Source: an uncultured Bacillaceae bacterium (GTDB lineage Bacteria; Bacillota; Bacilli; Bacillales; Amphibacillaceae). From it: a stretch of DNA of 53,889 nt. The notes beneath the pieces are model-generated. The model had not been told where the DNA came from and searched no databases. It saw only the letters and a list, made by a program, of their open reading frames with translations. A program made the translations under genes and the position numbers. Within the stretch, counting starts at the first letter, position 1. Each line of letters begins with the position of its first letter. Of this stretch, positions 8,836 to 17,174 are shown one piece after another. The stretch is from NCBI GenBank assembly GCA_937925695.1, contig CALAMD010000111.1, positions 1-53,889 of the forward strand, written 5' to 3'.

Positions 8836-9590
8836 CTAAAATCGTTTTGTTCTAAACTATCTAGCTGCTGCAAAAATTTTCTTGATTTTAAATAATAGCC
8901 TCCATACCGGTCATAGTAGTCATCAAACATTTTTCTTAACAGCGCTTGATTTTGTTGTTTAACGTCAATGTTACCAACCCGTTCTAAACCAATATTAGCC
9001 ATGATATATACTAATTTAATTAAGGATTGGGGTAGCCTAATAGCCTGTGAATCTGTAGTTTGGCAACCCTCACATAATAAGCCACCTTCCATCACGGAAA
9101 AAGAGACGAGTCTATCCCTTTGACCACATTGTACACAACGATCAACTATCGGTCCGATCCCACCTTTTTGGTAAAGTTTTATTTCATACATCAATATCGG
9201 GATGGTAATTTCGTCATGATTGGAAATCCACGTTAACGTTCGATAAAACTGATCATATATGTAAATATCAGGTTGCCGTGATTCAAGTAGCTTATCGGTT
9301 AATTCTGCTATGTAGGCTGCATAGGCAGTTTTAATAATATCCTCACGAATATTACGAAATGAATCAACAATTTCTCCTTGTTGGATTGTGCTTAAACCTT
9401 TGTTGACATAAACTAAGTAATTACCATGAATAAATGGCTGCGTAACAGCAGCCATCCTACTCTTAGGTTTTTTTGCTCCACGAGCAATACCTGATAATTT
9501 TCCCAATTGTTTGCTCAACATCGTTACGATTTTATGTGATTCTCCATAATCTTGTGTTTTTATAATTATGCCATCTAATTTTTCAAGCAC
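8832..9590 (-). CDS. recO: DNA repair protein RecO
   Basis: Recombination mediator that works with RecR and RecF to load RecA on SSB-coated DNA and anneal strands. 252 aa, typical length. An N-terminal OB fold (about 1-80) opens with EKLDGIIIKTQDYGESHKI. The C-terminal half has a four-cysteine zinc site (Cys152, Cys155, Cys173, Cys176 in RCVQCG and LLCEGC). Starts with GTG, AAGGTG upstream. Lies downstream of era and yqzL, as in B. subtilis, and its stop codon overlaps the glyQS -35 box. Confidence 0.95.
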   Translation of the reverse strand: MLEKLDGIIIKTQDYGESHKIVTMLSKQLGKLSGIARGAKKPKSRMAAVTQPFIHGNYLVYVNKGLSTIQQGEIVDSFRNIREDIIKTAYAAYIAELTDKLLESRQPDIYIYDQFYRTLTWISNHDEITIPILMYEIKLYQKGGIGPIVDRCVQCGQRDRLVSFSVMEGGLLCEGCQTTDSQAIRLPQSLIKLVYIMANIGLERVGNIDVKQQNQALLRKMFDDYYDRYGGYYLKSRKFLQQLDSLEQNDFS

Positions 9591-9612
9591 ATCACTTCAC
9601 CTTCTTACCAAA

Positions 9613-9762
9613 TTACATTCTTGTCTGCATTTGTTCTTCATCCTGATGATGCGCTGGCATGTAGTTGTTGGTTTTTTCTTGATTTTCCTCTAGCTCTTTT
9701 AATAATAAATAGGCTTCAATGTTTCCTGTTTGGCAAAACAATTGCCACGTCAATTCAATCAC
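9613..9762 (-). CDS. yqzL: YqzL family small protein
   Basis: A 49-aa product read directly from the sequence: GTG start at 9762 with AAAGGTGG upstream, stop at 9613. The first 25 residues (IELTWQLFCQTGNIEAYLLL then KELEE) match the conserved TWxxFxQTGNIxxYLLxKELE pattern of YqzL proteins, which sit between era and recO in Bacillus. The rest is hydrophilic and poorly conserved. No function is known to me. Position and motif together make a real gene likely despite its size. Confidence 0.82.
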   Translation of the reverse strand: MIELTWQLFCQTGNIEAYLLLKELEENQEKTNNYMPAHHQDEEQMQTRM

Positions 9763-9861
9763 AAGAAACGCCACCTTTCTCATATTGTTGAAAAGATAAT
9801 CTATTATTAGGGTGACCAGAACAGATGAAAAAAACAGTATAAAAATTTTCCAAGCAACTGA

Positions 9862-10761
9862 TTATTCTAAATTTTGTAATCCAAAATGCTTAATCAACCG
9901 TTCATTATTCCGCCAATCTTTTTGCACTTTAACCCACAATTCTAAAAATATTTTTGTTCCTAGCAATGCTTCAATATCTTGACGGGCCTCTTGACCAATA
10001 CGTTTTAACATGCTTCCTTGTTTGCCAATTAAAATACCTTTTTGACTTTTCCTTTCGGTAATAATGGTGGCTTGAACTAACATTGGTCTATTACCTCGGC
10101 TTTTAACTTGATCAATAACAACTGTAATTGAATGGGGAATTTCTTCCCGTGTATGGTGCAATACTTTTTCTCGGATCAACTCACTCATCAAGTGTCTTTC
10201 TGGTTGGTCTGTCACTTGTTCATCATCATAATACTTAGGTCCATTCGGAAGGTATTGTTTTAATACTTGTAATAAGTGATTGACATTATTCCCTTGTAGA
10301 GCCGAGATCGGAATGATTTCTTTGAATGCAGCTTTATCTTTGTACAGATCTATGAGTGGCAACAATTCATTTGGATGGATTAAATCAACTTGATTAATAA
10401 TTAAAAATACAGGTGTATCGACTTGTTGTAAGCGCTCTAAAATATATTGATCACCTTTCCCATAGCCTTCTTTAGCATGAATCATCAACAAAATCAGATC
10501 TACTTCATGCAAGGTGCTTTTGGCCATTTGTACCATTTCGTCACCTAAGCGATGCTTCGGTTTATGAATACCCGGTGTATCAACAAAAATAATTTGACAG
10601 TCTTCTTCTGTATAAACCCCTTGAATTTTATTCCTTGTTGTTTGGGGTTTGTCACTCGTAATGGCTATTTTCTCACCGATAACCCGATTAATAAAAGTTG
10701 ATTTTCCCACATTCGGTCGACCAATGATTGCTACAAATCCAGATTTAAAGTTTTCTGTCAT
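9862..10761 (-). CDS. era: GTPase Era
   Basis: Ribosome-assembly GTPase that binds the 3' end of 16S rRNA through a KH domain and couples 30S maturation to growth. 299 aa, usual length. G1 GRPNVGKST at residues 14-22, G2 region TTRNKIQG, G3 DTPG at 61-64, and the KH domain with GILIGKQGSMLKRIG at about 236-250. The G4 motif reads NQVD (123-126) instead of the common NKxD, which is unusual. ATG preceded by GGAGG. cdd, which commonly precedes era, is absent; about 155 noncoding bases separate era from dgkA. Confidence 0.96.
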   Translation of the reverse strand: MTENFKSGFVAIIGRPNVGKSTFINRVIGEKIAITSDKPQTTRNKIQGVYTEEDCQIIFVDTPGIHKPKHRLGDEMVQMAKSTLHEVDLILLMIHAKEGYGKGDQYILERLQQVDTPVFLIINQVDLIHPNELLPLIDLYKDKAAFKEIIPISALQGNNVNHLLQVLKQYLPNGPKYYDDEQVTDQPERHLMSELIREKVLHHTREEIPHSITVVIDQVKSRGNRPMLVQATIITERKSQKGILIGKQGSMLKRIGQEARQDIEALLGTKIFLELWVKVQKDWRNNERLIKHFGLQNLE

Positions 10762-10916
10762 TTAAGATCCTCCATGTAGTTGTTACCTCTAATGATATAT
10801 TACTATAAAATAAACGACATTTCATATTTTCGACAAAACATGTAAGAACATTTATAGATTGGCTAGGTTTCGACAAAATTGAGAGACTGGGCGATTTATT
10901 GACCAGGTTTTACTCC

Positions 10917-11285
10917 CTATTTGATAAGTAATGAGGTTAATTTAGGGAATAAAATAATGAGACCGATCAAGAGTGCAACAAAAGATATGATTAGCACTGC
11001 TGAGGCTAACATATCTTTAATAATCTTTGCTTGTGGATGAATCTCTGGCTTTACATAATCGAGTAACCGTTCGACAGCCGAATTAATTATTTCTAGCGAT
11101 AGAACAGAACCAATGACTAAAACAATCATCGCCCATTCAATAGGAGAAAGGTTTAAAGCAAAACTAACAATAACAACGAGAAGACCACTGAGGACTTGTA
11201 ATTGGAAATTCCGTTCATAAAGCAAAGCATGTTTGAAGCCTTGAAAGGCAAAAATAAAGCCAATACCTTTTTTCTTACCGTTCAA
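10917..11285 (-). CDS. dgkA: Undecaprenol/diacylglycerol kinase
   Basis: Small integral membrane kinase of the DgkA family; in Gram-positives it phosphorylates undecaprenol for cell-wall lipid carrier recycling. The start chosen is TTG at 11285 (SD CGGAG, 7-base spacing), giving 122 aa, the family length. The longer open frame to 11357 would overlap ybeY by 83 bases and adds unrelated residues. The N-terminal surface helix has the FKHALLYERNFQLQ segment, followed by three membrane helices. The catalytic EIINSAVERLLD motif lies between helices two and three. It overlaps the end of ybeY by 11 bases, implying translational coupling. Confidence 0.9.
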   Translation of the reverse strand: MNGKKKGIGFIFAFQGFKHALLYERNFQLQVLSGLLVVIVSFALNLSPIEWAMIVLVIGSVLSLEIINSAVERLLDYVKPEIHPQAKIIKDMLASAVLIISFVALLIGLIILFPKLTSLLIK

Positions 11286-11727
11286 GACCAAACTCCGACA
11301 ATAATTCTTTTTGTTTAGCAAACATACTTTGCTCAGCTTCTTCTGTATCATGGTCATAGCCTAACAAATGAAGAAAACCATGCACAAGTAAAAAACCTAA
11401 TTCTCTTTCAAAGGAATGACCATAGGTTACGGCCTGTTCTTTTGCCTTTTCAACTGAAATGACAATGTCACCTAAAGCTACAGGAAAATCTATATCAAAT
11501 GATTGATTATCCTCTTGGAGTGGAAATGAAAGAACATCAGTTGCTTCATTTATTTGGCGATATGCATGATTTAATTGTTGAATTTTTGGATTATCGACAA
11601 TGATAATGGATATTTCAGCTTGTGAAGGTATGTCCATTTTTTTTGCTAAAAACTGAAGTAAACCTTCTAGCAACTCTAATTGATCAACTGCTAACGATTG
11701 AGTTTGATCCTCGAGATCAATTTGCAA
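11275..11727 (-). CDS. ybeY: Endoribonuclease YbeY
   Basis: Single-strand endoribonuclease for 16S rRNA 3'-end maturation and ribosome quality control. 150 aa. The zinc-binding signature HGFLHLLGYDH is at residues 116-126 (His116, His120, His126), and the conserved VLSFPL segment is at 65-70. TTG start with GGAGGA upstream at about 7 bases. It begins 2 bases past the pgpH stop and runs into dgkA, within a phoH-pgpH-ybeY-dgkA string conserved in Bacilli. Confidence 0.95.
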   Translation of the reverse strand: MQIDLEDQTQSLAVDQLELLEGLLQFLAKKMDIPSQAEISIIIVDNPKIQQLNHAYRQINEATDVLSFPLQEDNQSFDIDFPVALGDIVISVEKAKEQAVTYGHSFERELGFLLVHGFLHLLGYDHDTEEAEQSMFAKQKELLSEFGLER

Positions 11728-11729
11728 GG

Positions 11730-13910
11730 TTAGTCCTCCTTTTTCGGATATTGAATACGGGTATGGAATATACCTTTTAAAGTTTCACAAATCGTTGAAT
11801 GTATTGTCTTTATTTCTTTTAATGTTAGTGGACTTTCATCAAACTGCCCATCTGTTAGCCGGTCATTGATAATGTTGGCTACAATATCTTCAATTTGCTG
11901 TTCATCTGGATTTTTCAATGAGCGAACAGCAGCCTCTACTGAATCGCAAATACAAAGAATAGCTGCTTCTTTTGTCTGCGGTTTTGGTCCAGGATAACGA
12001 AAATCACTTTCTTTTACCTTTTTATTATTCTTTTCTTCTTTATAATAAAAATACTTTAATAAACTAGTGCCATGATGTTCTAAGGCCAAATCGATAATTT
12101 CCTTAGGCATTTTATGTTTTTTCAACATATTTGCTCCGTCATAAGGATGACTAATAATAATCTCTGCGCTTTGTTTAGGCGCAATGACATCATGGGGATT
12201 GCGATTTGACAATTGGTTTTCAATGAAATAATGGGGACGCACAGTCTTCCCTATATCATGATAATAGGCGCCCACTCTAGCTAACAATCCATTTGCACCA
12301 ATAGATTCACAAGCTGTCTCGCTTAAATTTGCTACCATAATGGAATGATGATACGTTCCTGGTGCCTCAATAAGTAGTTTTTTCAGCAATGGATGATTTG
12401 GGTTAGCTAAGGATAACAGTTTAATATCGGATATCATCCCTAAACTCGTTTCAAAAAACGGCAATAAGCCTAATGTTAATACTGCAGATAAAAAAGCTGC
12501 AACAACAGCAAAACTAACTAAAATCAATAGATTTAACCAGGAATATTTTTCAAATGATAGGAATACAAATAATAGCACAGTTAAAATATTGACAACGATC
12601 ATACCAATTCCTGATTTAACGATGACTAAACGATCTTTCACATTGACTAGAAAAATGATTCCGGCTAATTGAGAGAAAAAGAAATAAATCCCTGCTTCAA
12701 CATTTAGTGAGCCTGGTATCTCGGCGTTAAAGATAATACAGCCGAGAATCGCATAAAGAATTGCCAAGACAATAGCTATTCTTTCATGAATCAATTGTTT
12801 AAGAAGTAGCGCTCCTGTAGCCACAGGCACAACAAAATATAATTGATTCGTCTGGGTGGTAAATAAACTCGTTACTTTCATTAAACTACCTACGATGATG
12901 CTAATAAAGATGATTGAAATGACTTTTCCTTTATCTAGTTTCTTCTCTTTATGTAGTAAATTCATTTCATAGCCGATACCACATATAAGCAATAAAATTA
13001 AAATGCCAAGTCCAATGATAGGATAAATGTTCCGCTCATTATTCAACAAGCCAACTAAATTTAACTCTTCATAGATTTCATTCGTAATGATTTGCCCTTC
13101 ACGAACGATGATTTCACCGGCTCTAATTACTACAGGATCAACATTACTCGCTGCTTCTCTACGTGCTTCTGCTGTGGCATCAGGATCAAAAAATGAATTT
13201 TCAACAACAGCAAATTCAGCCAATGCAGATAGGGCATCTTTCAAGTCAGCATGGAATGAAGTATAGCGAATTTCTTGTTTAACATTTTCAATAGCGCTAC
13301 GAATGTTTTCACGCCTCACTCCATTAGTTAACGTTTCCGTAACCGACTCAATTAAAACGTTTTTAGCTTCTTCTCTTACCTCAATTGGTTCCCTGACCAA
13401 TTGGATTAAAACATTTTCGCCAATTTCTTGGGTGATTTCTGTCGATAATATTTGCCTCAGTTGTTGTACTTTTTCTTCTGTTGTTAATGGCGCAAGTTTC
13501 TCTTTCTCATCATGTTCTTGATTTAACTCATTTTCATCCTCAGCATGATCGACGGGTTGATTGTTCACCTCATGTTCGGTTTCTATGCTTGCAATAGCTT
13601 CAAATATTTCCTCAATATACTCGACCCGTTCATCAATAATTTCACTAGCAATGCTATATCTATCAGCTACAGCTTGGATTGTTTCTCGAGTTTTTCTTTG
13701 AGTTTCCACTTCGTTTTCTACGGTGATTGGGGAACGAATTGTTTCTCTAGCCCGATCAAAACGTTCAATATCATATGTTTCTGTATATACATTTTGATAA
13801 GTTAATGCAAAGAAAAAAGCGCCGAGAACAAACATAGGTAGAACTATTGTCAACCATCTTGGATAATTATTTTCTCGCGATTTCAATAAACGAATAAATT
13901 TATTAAACAC
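11730..13910 (-). CDS. pgpH: Cyclic-di-AMP phosphodiesterase PgpH (7TM-HD)
   Basis: Membrane 7TMR-HD hydrolase that converts c-di-AMP to pApA. 726 aa. One N-terminal membrane helix (about 20-40), then an extracytoplasmic domain of about 260 residues rich in Glu, including a very acidic insert (NQPVDHAEDENELNQEHDEK). Seven membrane helices (about 295-480) follow, then a cytoplasmic HD domain with YYHDIGK and HHG motifs. GTG start. Located directly after phoH, as in B. subtilis yqfF. By homology it links osmolyte and potassium control to nucleotide signalling. Confidence 0.95.
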   Translation of the reverse strand: MFNKFIRLLKSRENNYPRWLTIVLPMFVLGAFFFALTYQNVYTETYDIERFDRARETIRSPITVENEVETQRKTRETIQAVADRYSIASEIIDERVEYIEEIFEAIASIETEHEVNNQPVDHAEDENELNQEHDEKEKLAPLTTEEKVQQLRQILSTEITQEIGENVLIQLVREPIEVREEAKNVLIESVTETLTNGVRRENIRSAIENVKQEIRYTSFHADLKDALSALAEFAVVENSFFDPDATAEARREAASNVDPVVIRAGEIIVREGQIITNEIYEELNLVGLLNNERNIYPIIGLGILILLLICGIGYEMNLLHKEKKLDKGKVISIIFISIIVGSLMKVTSLFTTQTNQLYFVVPVATGALLLKQLIHERIAIVLAILYAILGCIIFNAEIPGSLNVEAGIYFFFSQLAGIIFLVNVKDRLVIVKSGIGMIVVNILTVLLFVFLSFEKYSWLNLLILVSFAVVAAFLSAVLTLGLLPFFETSLGMISDIKLLSLANPNHPLLKKLLIEAPGTYHHSIMVANLSETACESIGANGLLARVGAYYHDIGKTVRPHYFIENQLSNRNPHDVIAPKQSAEIIISHPYDGANMLKKHKMPKEIIDLALEHHGTSLLKYFYYKEEKNNKKVKESDFRYPGPKPQTKEAAILCICDSVEAAVRSLKNPDEQQIEDIVANIINDRLTDGQFDESPLTLKEIKTIHSTICETLKGIFHTRIQYPKKED

Positions 13911-13962
13911 GATTTCATTCCCCCATGTTTGTGTCTCTCTTTATCAACCACTTATATCTATT

Positions 13963-14922
13963 TTACTTATCTTTTTCATAGGCTTCAATAATCCGTTGCA
14001 CAAGTGGATGTCTCACAACATCAGTATGGTCGAGATGAACAAAAGCCAATCCTTTCACATCTATGAGTGTTTTTTCCGCTACCTCTAGGCCGGATTTCAT
14101 CCCATTTGGCAAATCAATTTGGGTCACATCGCCAGTCACAACCATTTTTGAGCCAAAGCCTAATCGAGTTAAGAACATTTTCATTTGTTCTGGTGTCGTA
14201 TTCTGGGCTTCATCGAGAATAACAAAAGCATCATCTAATGTACGCCCCCGCATATAAGCAAGTGGTGCTATTTCGATTGTTTGTCGTTCAATTAAACGAG
14301 CTGTATGCTCAACACCAAGGACATGGTGGAGGGCATCATATAATGGCCGTAAATAAGGATCGACTTTTTCTTTTAAGTCACCAGGTAAAAATCCTAGACT
14401 TTCACCTGCTTCTACAGCTGGACGCGTTAAAATAATTCGTTTCACTTGTCCATTTCTCAGTGCATCAACTGCCATAACGACAGCTAAAAAGGTTTTTCCC
14501 GTACCAGCGGGACCAATACCAAATACAAGGTCATTATCTTTAATAGCCGCAATATATTCCTTTTGACCCAAGGTTTTTACCCGAATAGATTGGCCTTTAA
14601 CATCCTTAGTAATTTGATCGGTAAACAAGGTTTCAAATTGTTGAATTTTATCTTGTTTGGCTAAATCAACTGCATAAATGACATCGCGTTCTGTTATTTG
14701 AATTCCTCGATTAATAATAGCTAATAAAGCCATTAAAATCTCTTCGACTTGAGCAATGGCTTTATTTTCACCTGAGACGAGAACTTTTTCGCCCCTCGTT
14801 ACGATGGATATATTTAGTTCGTCTTCAATGAGTTTTAAAAAGCGATCATTGGTACCAAATATGGCTAATGCTTCATTTGAATTTTGTAATTGTAAGTCGA
14901 TTGTTTGAAGTTTTTCTGTCAT
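13963..14922 (-). CDS. phoH: PhoH-like ATPase
   Basis: P-loop ATPase of the PhoH/YbeZ family, thought to assist YbeY and RNA processing. The ATG at 14922 has GGAG at 7 bases and is preferred over the in-frame TTG at 14928; the product is 319 aa. Walker A GPAGTGKT at residues 137-144, Walker B VILDEAQN, sensor-like VVTGDVTQIDLP, and the N-terminal KH-like region at 1-80. It begins just past the yqfD stop, within the sporulation-to-RNA-processing cluster. Confidence 0.95.
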   Translation of the reverse strand: MTEKLQTIDLQLQNSNEALAIFGTNDRFLKLIEDELNISIVTRGEKVLVSGENKAIAQVEEILMALLAIINRGIQITERDVIYAVDLAKQDKIQQFETLFTDQITKDVKGQSIRVKTLGQKEYIAAIKDNDLVFGIGPAGTGKTFLAVVMAVDALRNGQVKRIILTRPAVEAGESLGFLPGDLKEKVDPYLRPLYDALHHVLGVEHTARLIERQTIEIAPLAYMRGRTLDDAFVILDEAQNTTPEQMKMFLTRLGFGSKMVVTGDVTQIDLPNGMKSGLEVAEKTLIDVKGLAFVHLDHTDVVRHPLVQRIIEAYEKDK

Positions 14923-14924
14923 AA

Positions 14925-16133
14925 TCAATCTCCTTGAGTAATCGGTTCTGCTTCCATAATATCCTCTTCAACGATCATAAACAAGTTTAATTTTACTTTA
15001 CCATTGTCAATCGATTGATGCAAAATTTTATTTGATAAAATTTCCGCATCTTGTCCAAGTTCTAGCAATAAATCGGCTCGTGCTTGTGTGATCCCTATTT
15101 CGATTGCTTCATCAACCGTTCTTGTTACTTGTTGGATATTTTTCTCATTTACTGTGGATTTAATAATCTTTATCGGTAAATTCCATTGAAAAAATTTTAA
15201 TTGATGTTCGCTAATTTCCTCGTGAGTCTGATCGTATGTTATTTTACTAAATCCCCAAATCGGTATTTGTTGCCAATTTAAATCCAGATAATATTTATGC
15301 TGTTGGTTCCCAGTTAACGTTTCTACTTGTTGTTCCAAAGGTATGGTTACATCCATTTCATACCATGTTTCTGCTCTAATGGTACCTTCAGCTGCGACGT
15401 ACTGTTTATTTGGGCTATTTGTTTCATCTTCATTAGTTTGTCCGATCACACCTGAAACTAACAAATCACCCGGTTCAACATAATCATTCACCGTAACAAC
15501 TGGTGAACCTGAAGCTACAAACATATAAGTGATGACACCTTTTTTTGTTGCTACTAAATTTTGCGGACTGGCATTCTTTTTTTCTTCAATGATAATCTTT
15601 TCAATGCCTTCAATTGCAAAGGTTGTCCCTTTTTGTTCAATCCCAACCCATAATAACTCAGGAATGTCTTGTAATAATTTTTGTTGAATGATAGCTGGTG
15701 CATCCATCGTAAATAATAAGCGACCTGGCCGTATCCCATAGTGTTCTAACTGGGCATCAATTTTTGTTTCTATTTCTTGGGTTACCCCGGTAACCGTAAC
15801 CCGCCATAAGATATTCGATAAGATTACAATTAACACGATACTTAAGCCTAAAGCAAATAATATTTCTTTTATCCGAAGCATGCGCCGCCACAAAAATGGC
15901 AGTCCTTTTTTATCGGTAAATTTGATTTTGTAACGCGAATTCCGCCTTAGTTGCTTTATTTTTTTAATATCATATAACCGAATATTTCCTTGACATGTTG
16001 TAGCTGAATTTTTTTTGATATTCCAAGCAAATACCCCATGATCTATACAATGTTGAAAAAACAATTCAGGTTGGTGACCGGTTATTTCTATGGTAACAAA
16101 ACCAGTAACGTATGATTCATGAATTTGTTTCAT
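14925..16133 (-). CDS. yqfD: Sporulation protein YqfD
   Basis: Sporulation membrane protein of the YqfD family; B. subtilis yqfD is part of the sigma-E regulon and is required for efficient sporulation. 402 aa. The N-terminal ~90 residues form a soluble domain with ITGHQPELFFQHCIDHGVFAWN. One membrane helix lies at about 92-112, followed by a large domain on the far side of the membrane. The C-terminus has TRTVDEAIEIGITQARADLL. ATG start; the best SD (GGGGG) is unusually far upstream (about 14 bases), so translation may depend on yqfC. Confidence 0.92.
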   Translation of the reverse strand: MKQIHESYVTGFVTIEITGHQPELFFQHCIDHGVFAWNIKKNSATTCQGNIRLYDIKKIKQLRRNSRYKIKFTDKKGLPFLWRRMLRIKEILFALGLSIVLIVILSNILWRVTVTGVTQEIETKIDAQLEHYGIRPGRLLFTMDAPAIIQQKLLQDIPELLWVGIEQKGTTFAIEGIEKIIIEEKKNASPQNLVATKKGVITYMFVASGSPVVTVNDYVEPGDLLVSGVIGQTNEDETNSPNKQYVAAEGTIRAETWYEMDVTIPLEQQVETLTGNQQHKYYLDLNWQQIPIWGFSKITYDQTHEEISEHQLKFFQWNLPIKIIKSTVNEKNIQQVTRTVDEAIEIGITQARADLLLELGQDAEILSNKILHQSIDNGKVKLNLFMIVEEDIMEAEPITQGD

Positions 16134-16158
16134 CTACTTCAAACGGCCCCCTTCGGTA

Positions 16159-16443
16159 CTACACATTTGTTTCAATATATTTAACTGTATCGATCTTACC
16201 TTCCAAGAGAATTTCTTCAGGATACATCATTTTAATGACGAAGGAATTACCAAGAATTTGAATCGATCCCTTGGTGGCTTTTACCGTTAATTCTGTATCA
16301 GAAAACACAGCAATCCCTTGGTGATTTTCTATATATATATGGATTTGTCCAATGATTGTAATACGCGGTAAATCAAGCATCACATCCGTTGGTAGCGCCA
16401 TATACTTTGAGAATATAGGTAAATAACGATGCCATTTTTTCAC
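16159..16443 (-). CDS. yqfC: Sporulation protein YqfC
   Basis: Small YqfC-family protein co-transcribed with yqfD under sigma-E in B. subtilis; it resembles YabP in fold. The GTG at 16443 (AGGAGG at 9 bases) gives 94 aa, the family length; the frame is open to 16488 but the extra residues lack support. The family core ALPTDVMLDLPRITIIGQ and HIYIENHQGIAVFSD is present, followed by PEEILLEG near the C-terminus. Located 25 bases ahead of yqfD. Confidence 0.92.
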   Translation of the reverse strand: MKKWHRYLPIFSKYMALPTDVMLDLPRITIIGQIHIYIENHQGIAVFSDTELTVKATKGSIQILGNSFVIKMMYPEEILLEGKIDTVKYIETNV

Positions 16444-16536
16444 CAAAAACAGCCTCCTATCACATTTATATGTATGACCAAATGGCATGTTTCAGAACAT
16501 GTTTTTAGGTGTTGATCATTTTAAACACATAAAAAA

Positions 16537-16568
16537 AGCCATTGGTAACATCTTCGTTACCAACGGCT
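16537..16568 (-). terminator. Terminator separating the floA cluster from yqfC
   Basis: A 13-bp stem with one G-U pair (16537-16549 and 16556-16568) is followed on the minus strand by TTTTTTT. It ends the nfeD-floA-16584..17147 transcript, so yqfC-yqfD must have their own promoter, consistent with sporulation control. Confidence 0.9.
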
Positions 16569-16583
16569 CATTACTGATAAATG

Positions 16584-17147
16584 TTATGATAAACGTCTAC
16601 GCTCTGACACAAGATTACGATATCGTTTTCTAGCTCGAGGAGGTCCTAAAATCTCTGCCATCACGATGCTATCAATCAACCCTTGTCTTGTTAACTTACG
16701 CTTTATCCTTCGCGCCATCATTGGGCTAGCAATTTCAAGTTGAGGTTGCTTGGAAACAGCATTTTTTCTCGTTTGCTGGCTCACGTTTTTCGATCTATGA
16801 TGGCTATATTCGCTTCTTTGTTGCAGTCGTGTTGCTTCAACGTGTCGATTCATTTGTAATTGGCGATCGCTCACGGACTGACGCTCACGGACGCTCCTAT
16901 TTATTTGTTTAGCTTCACTTTGCCGCATAGCTTGTTGAGATTGCTTTGGATGATTAGGTTCAACACGTTGGGCTCGTTGTGGTTCAACCCGTTGTGCTCG
17001 TTGCGGTGTTGGCCTTGGTTGATTGCTAGGTTGTGTTCGCTTTTGTTGCGTACTCTTTTCGTTCCCTCTAAATAAACTAAAGAAACCACCTAATATCAGT
17101 AAAATGAAAAAGGGATTCGCTAATATGAATTCAAGAAGGCCGCCCAT
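16584..17147 (-). CDS. Gln/Arg-rich single-pass membrane protein at the yqfB position
   Basis: Not recognised as a family. The ATG at 17147 (GGGGTGG at 7 bases) gives 187 aa; the frame is open to a TTG at 17165. One N-terminal membrane helix (about 2-26) precedes a long basic, low-complexity tail rich in Gln, Arg and Ser, including two exact QRAQRVEP repeats (residues 49-64). The last ~45 residues look folded and basic: SPMMARRIKRKLTRQ then SIVMAEILGPPRARKRY. It occupies the yqfB slot directly after floA and ends at a terminator, so it is probably co-expressed with NfeD and FloA. A membrane-linked scaffold or nucleic-acid-binding role is only a guess. Confidence 0.75.
   Translation of the reverse strand: MGGLLEFILANPFFILLILGGFFSLFRGNEKSTQQKRTQPSNQPRPTPQRAQRVEPQRAQRVEPNHPKQSQQAMRQSEAKQINRSVRERQSVSDRQLQMNRHVEATRLQQRSEYSHHRSKNVSQQTRKNAVSKQPQLEIASPMMARRIKRKLTRQGLIDSIVMAEILGPPRARKRYRNLVSERRRLS
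16956..17003 (-). repeat. Two in-frame 24-bp tandem repeats
   Basis: Two consecutive 24-base units encode QRAQRVEP twice inside the Gln/Arg-rich protein. The protein copies are identical and the DNA copies nearly so, pointing to a recent duplication in a low-complexity region. Confidence 0.8.
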
Positions 17148-17174
17148 CACTAAACCACCCCGCAATGGTTGAAA

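Noticed and set aside
16901..17089. 62-codon ORF rich in Asn and His
   Set aside because: Alternative frame of the Gln/Arg repeat region; composition is an artefact of the repeat.
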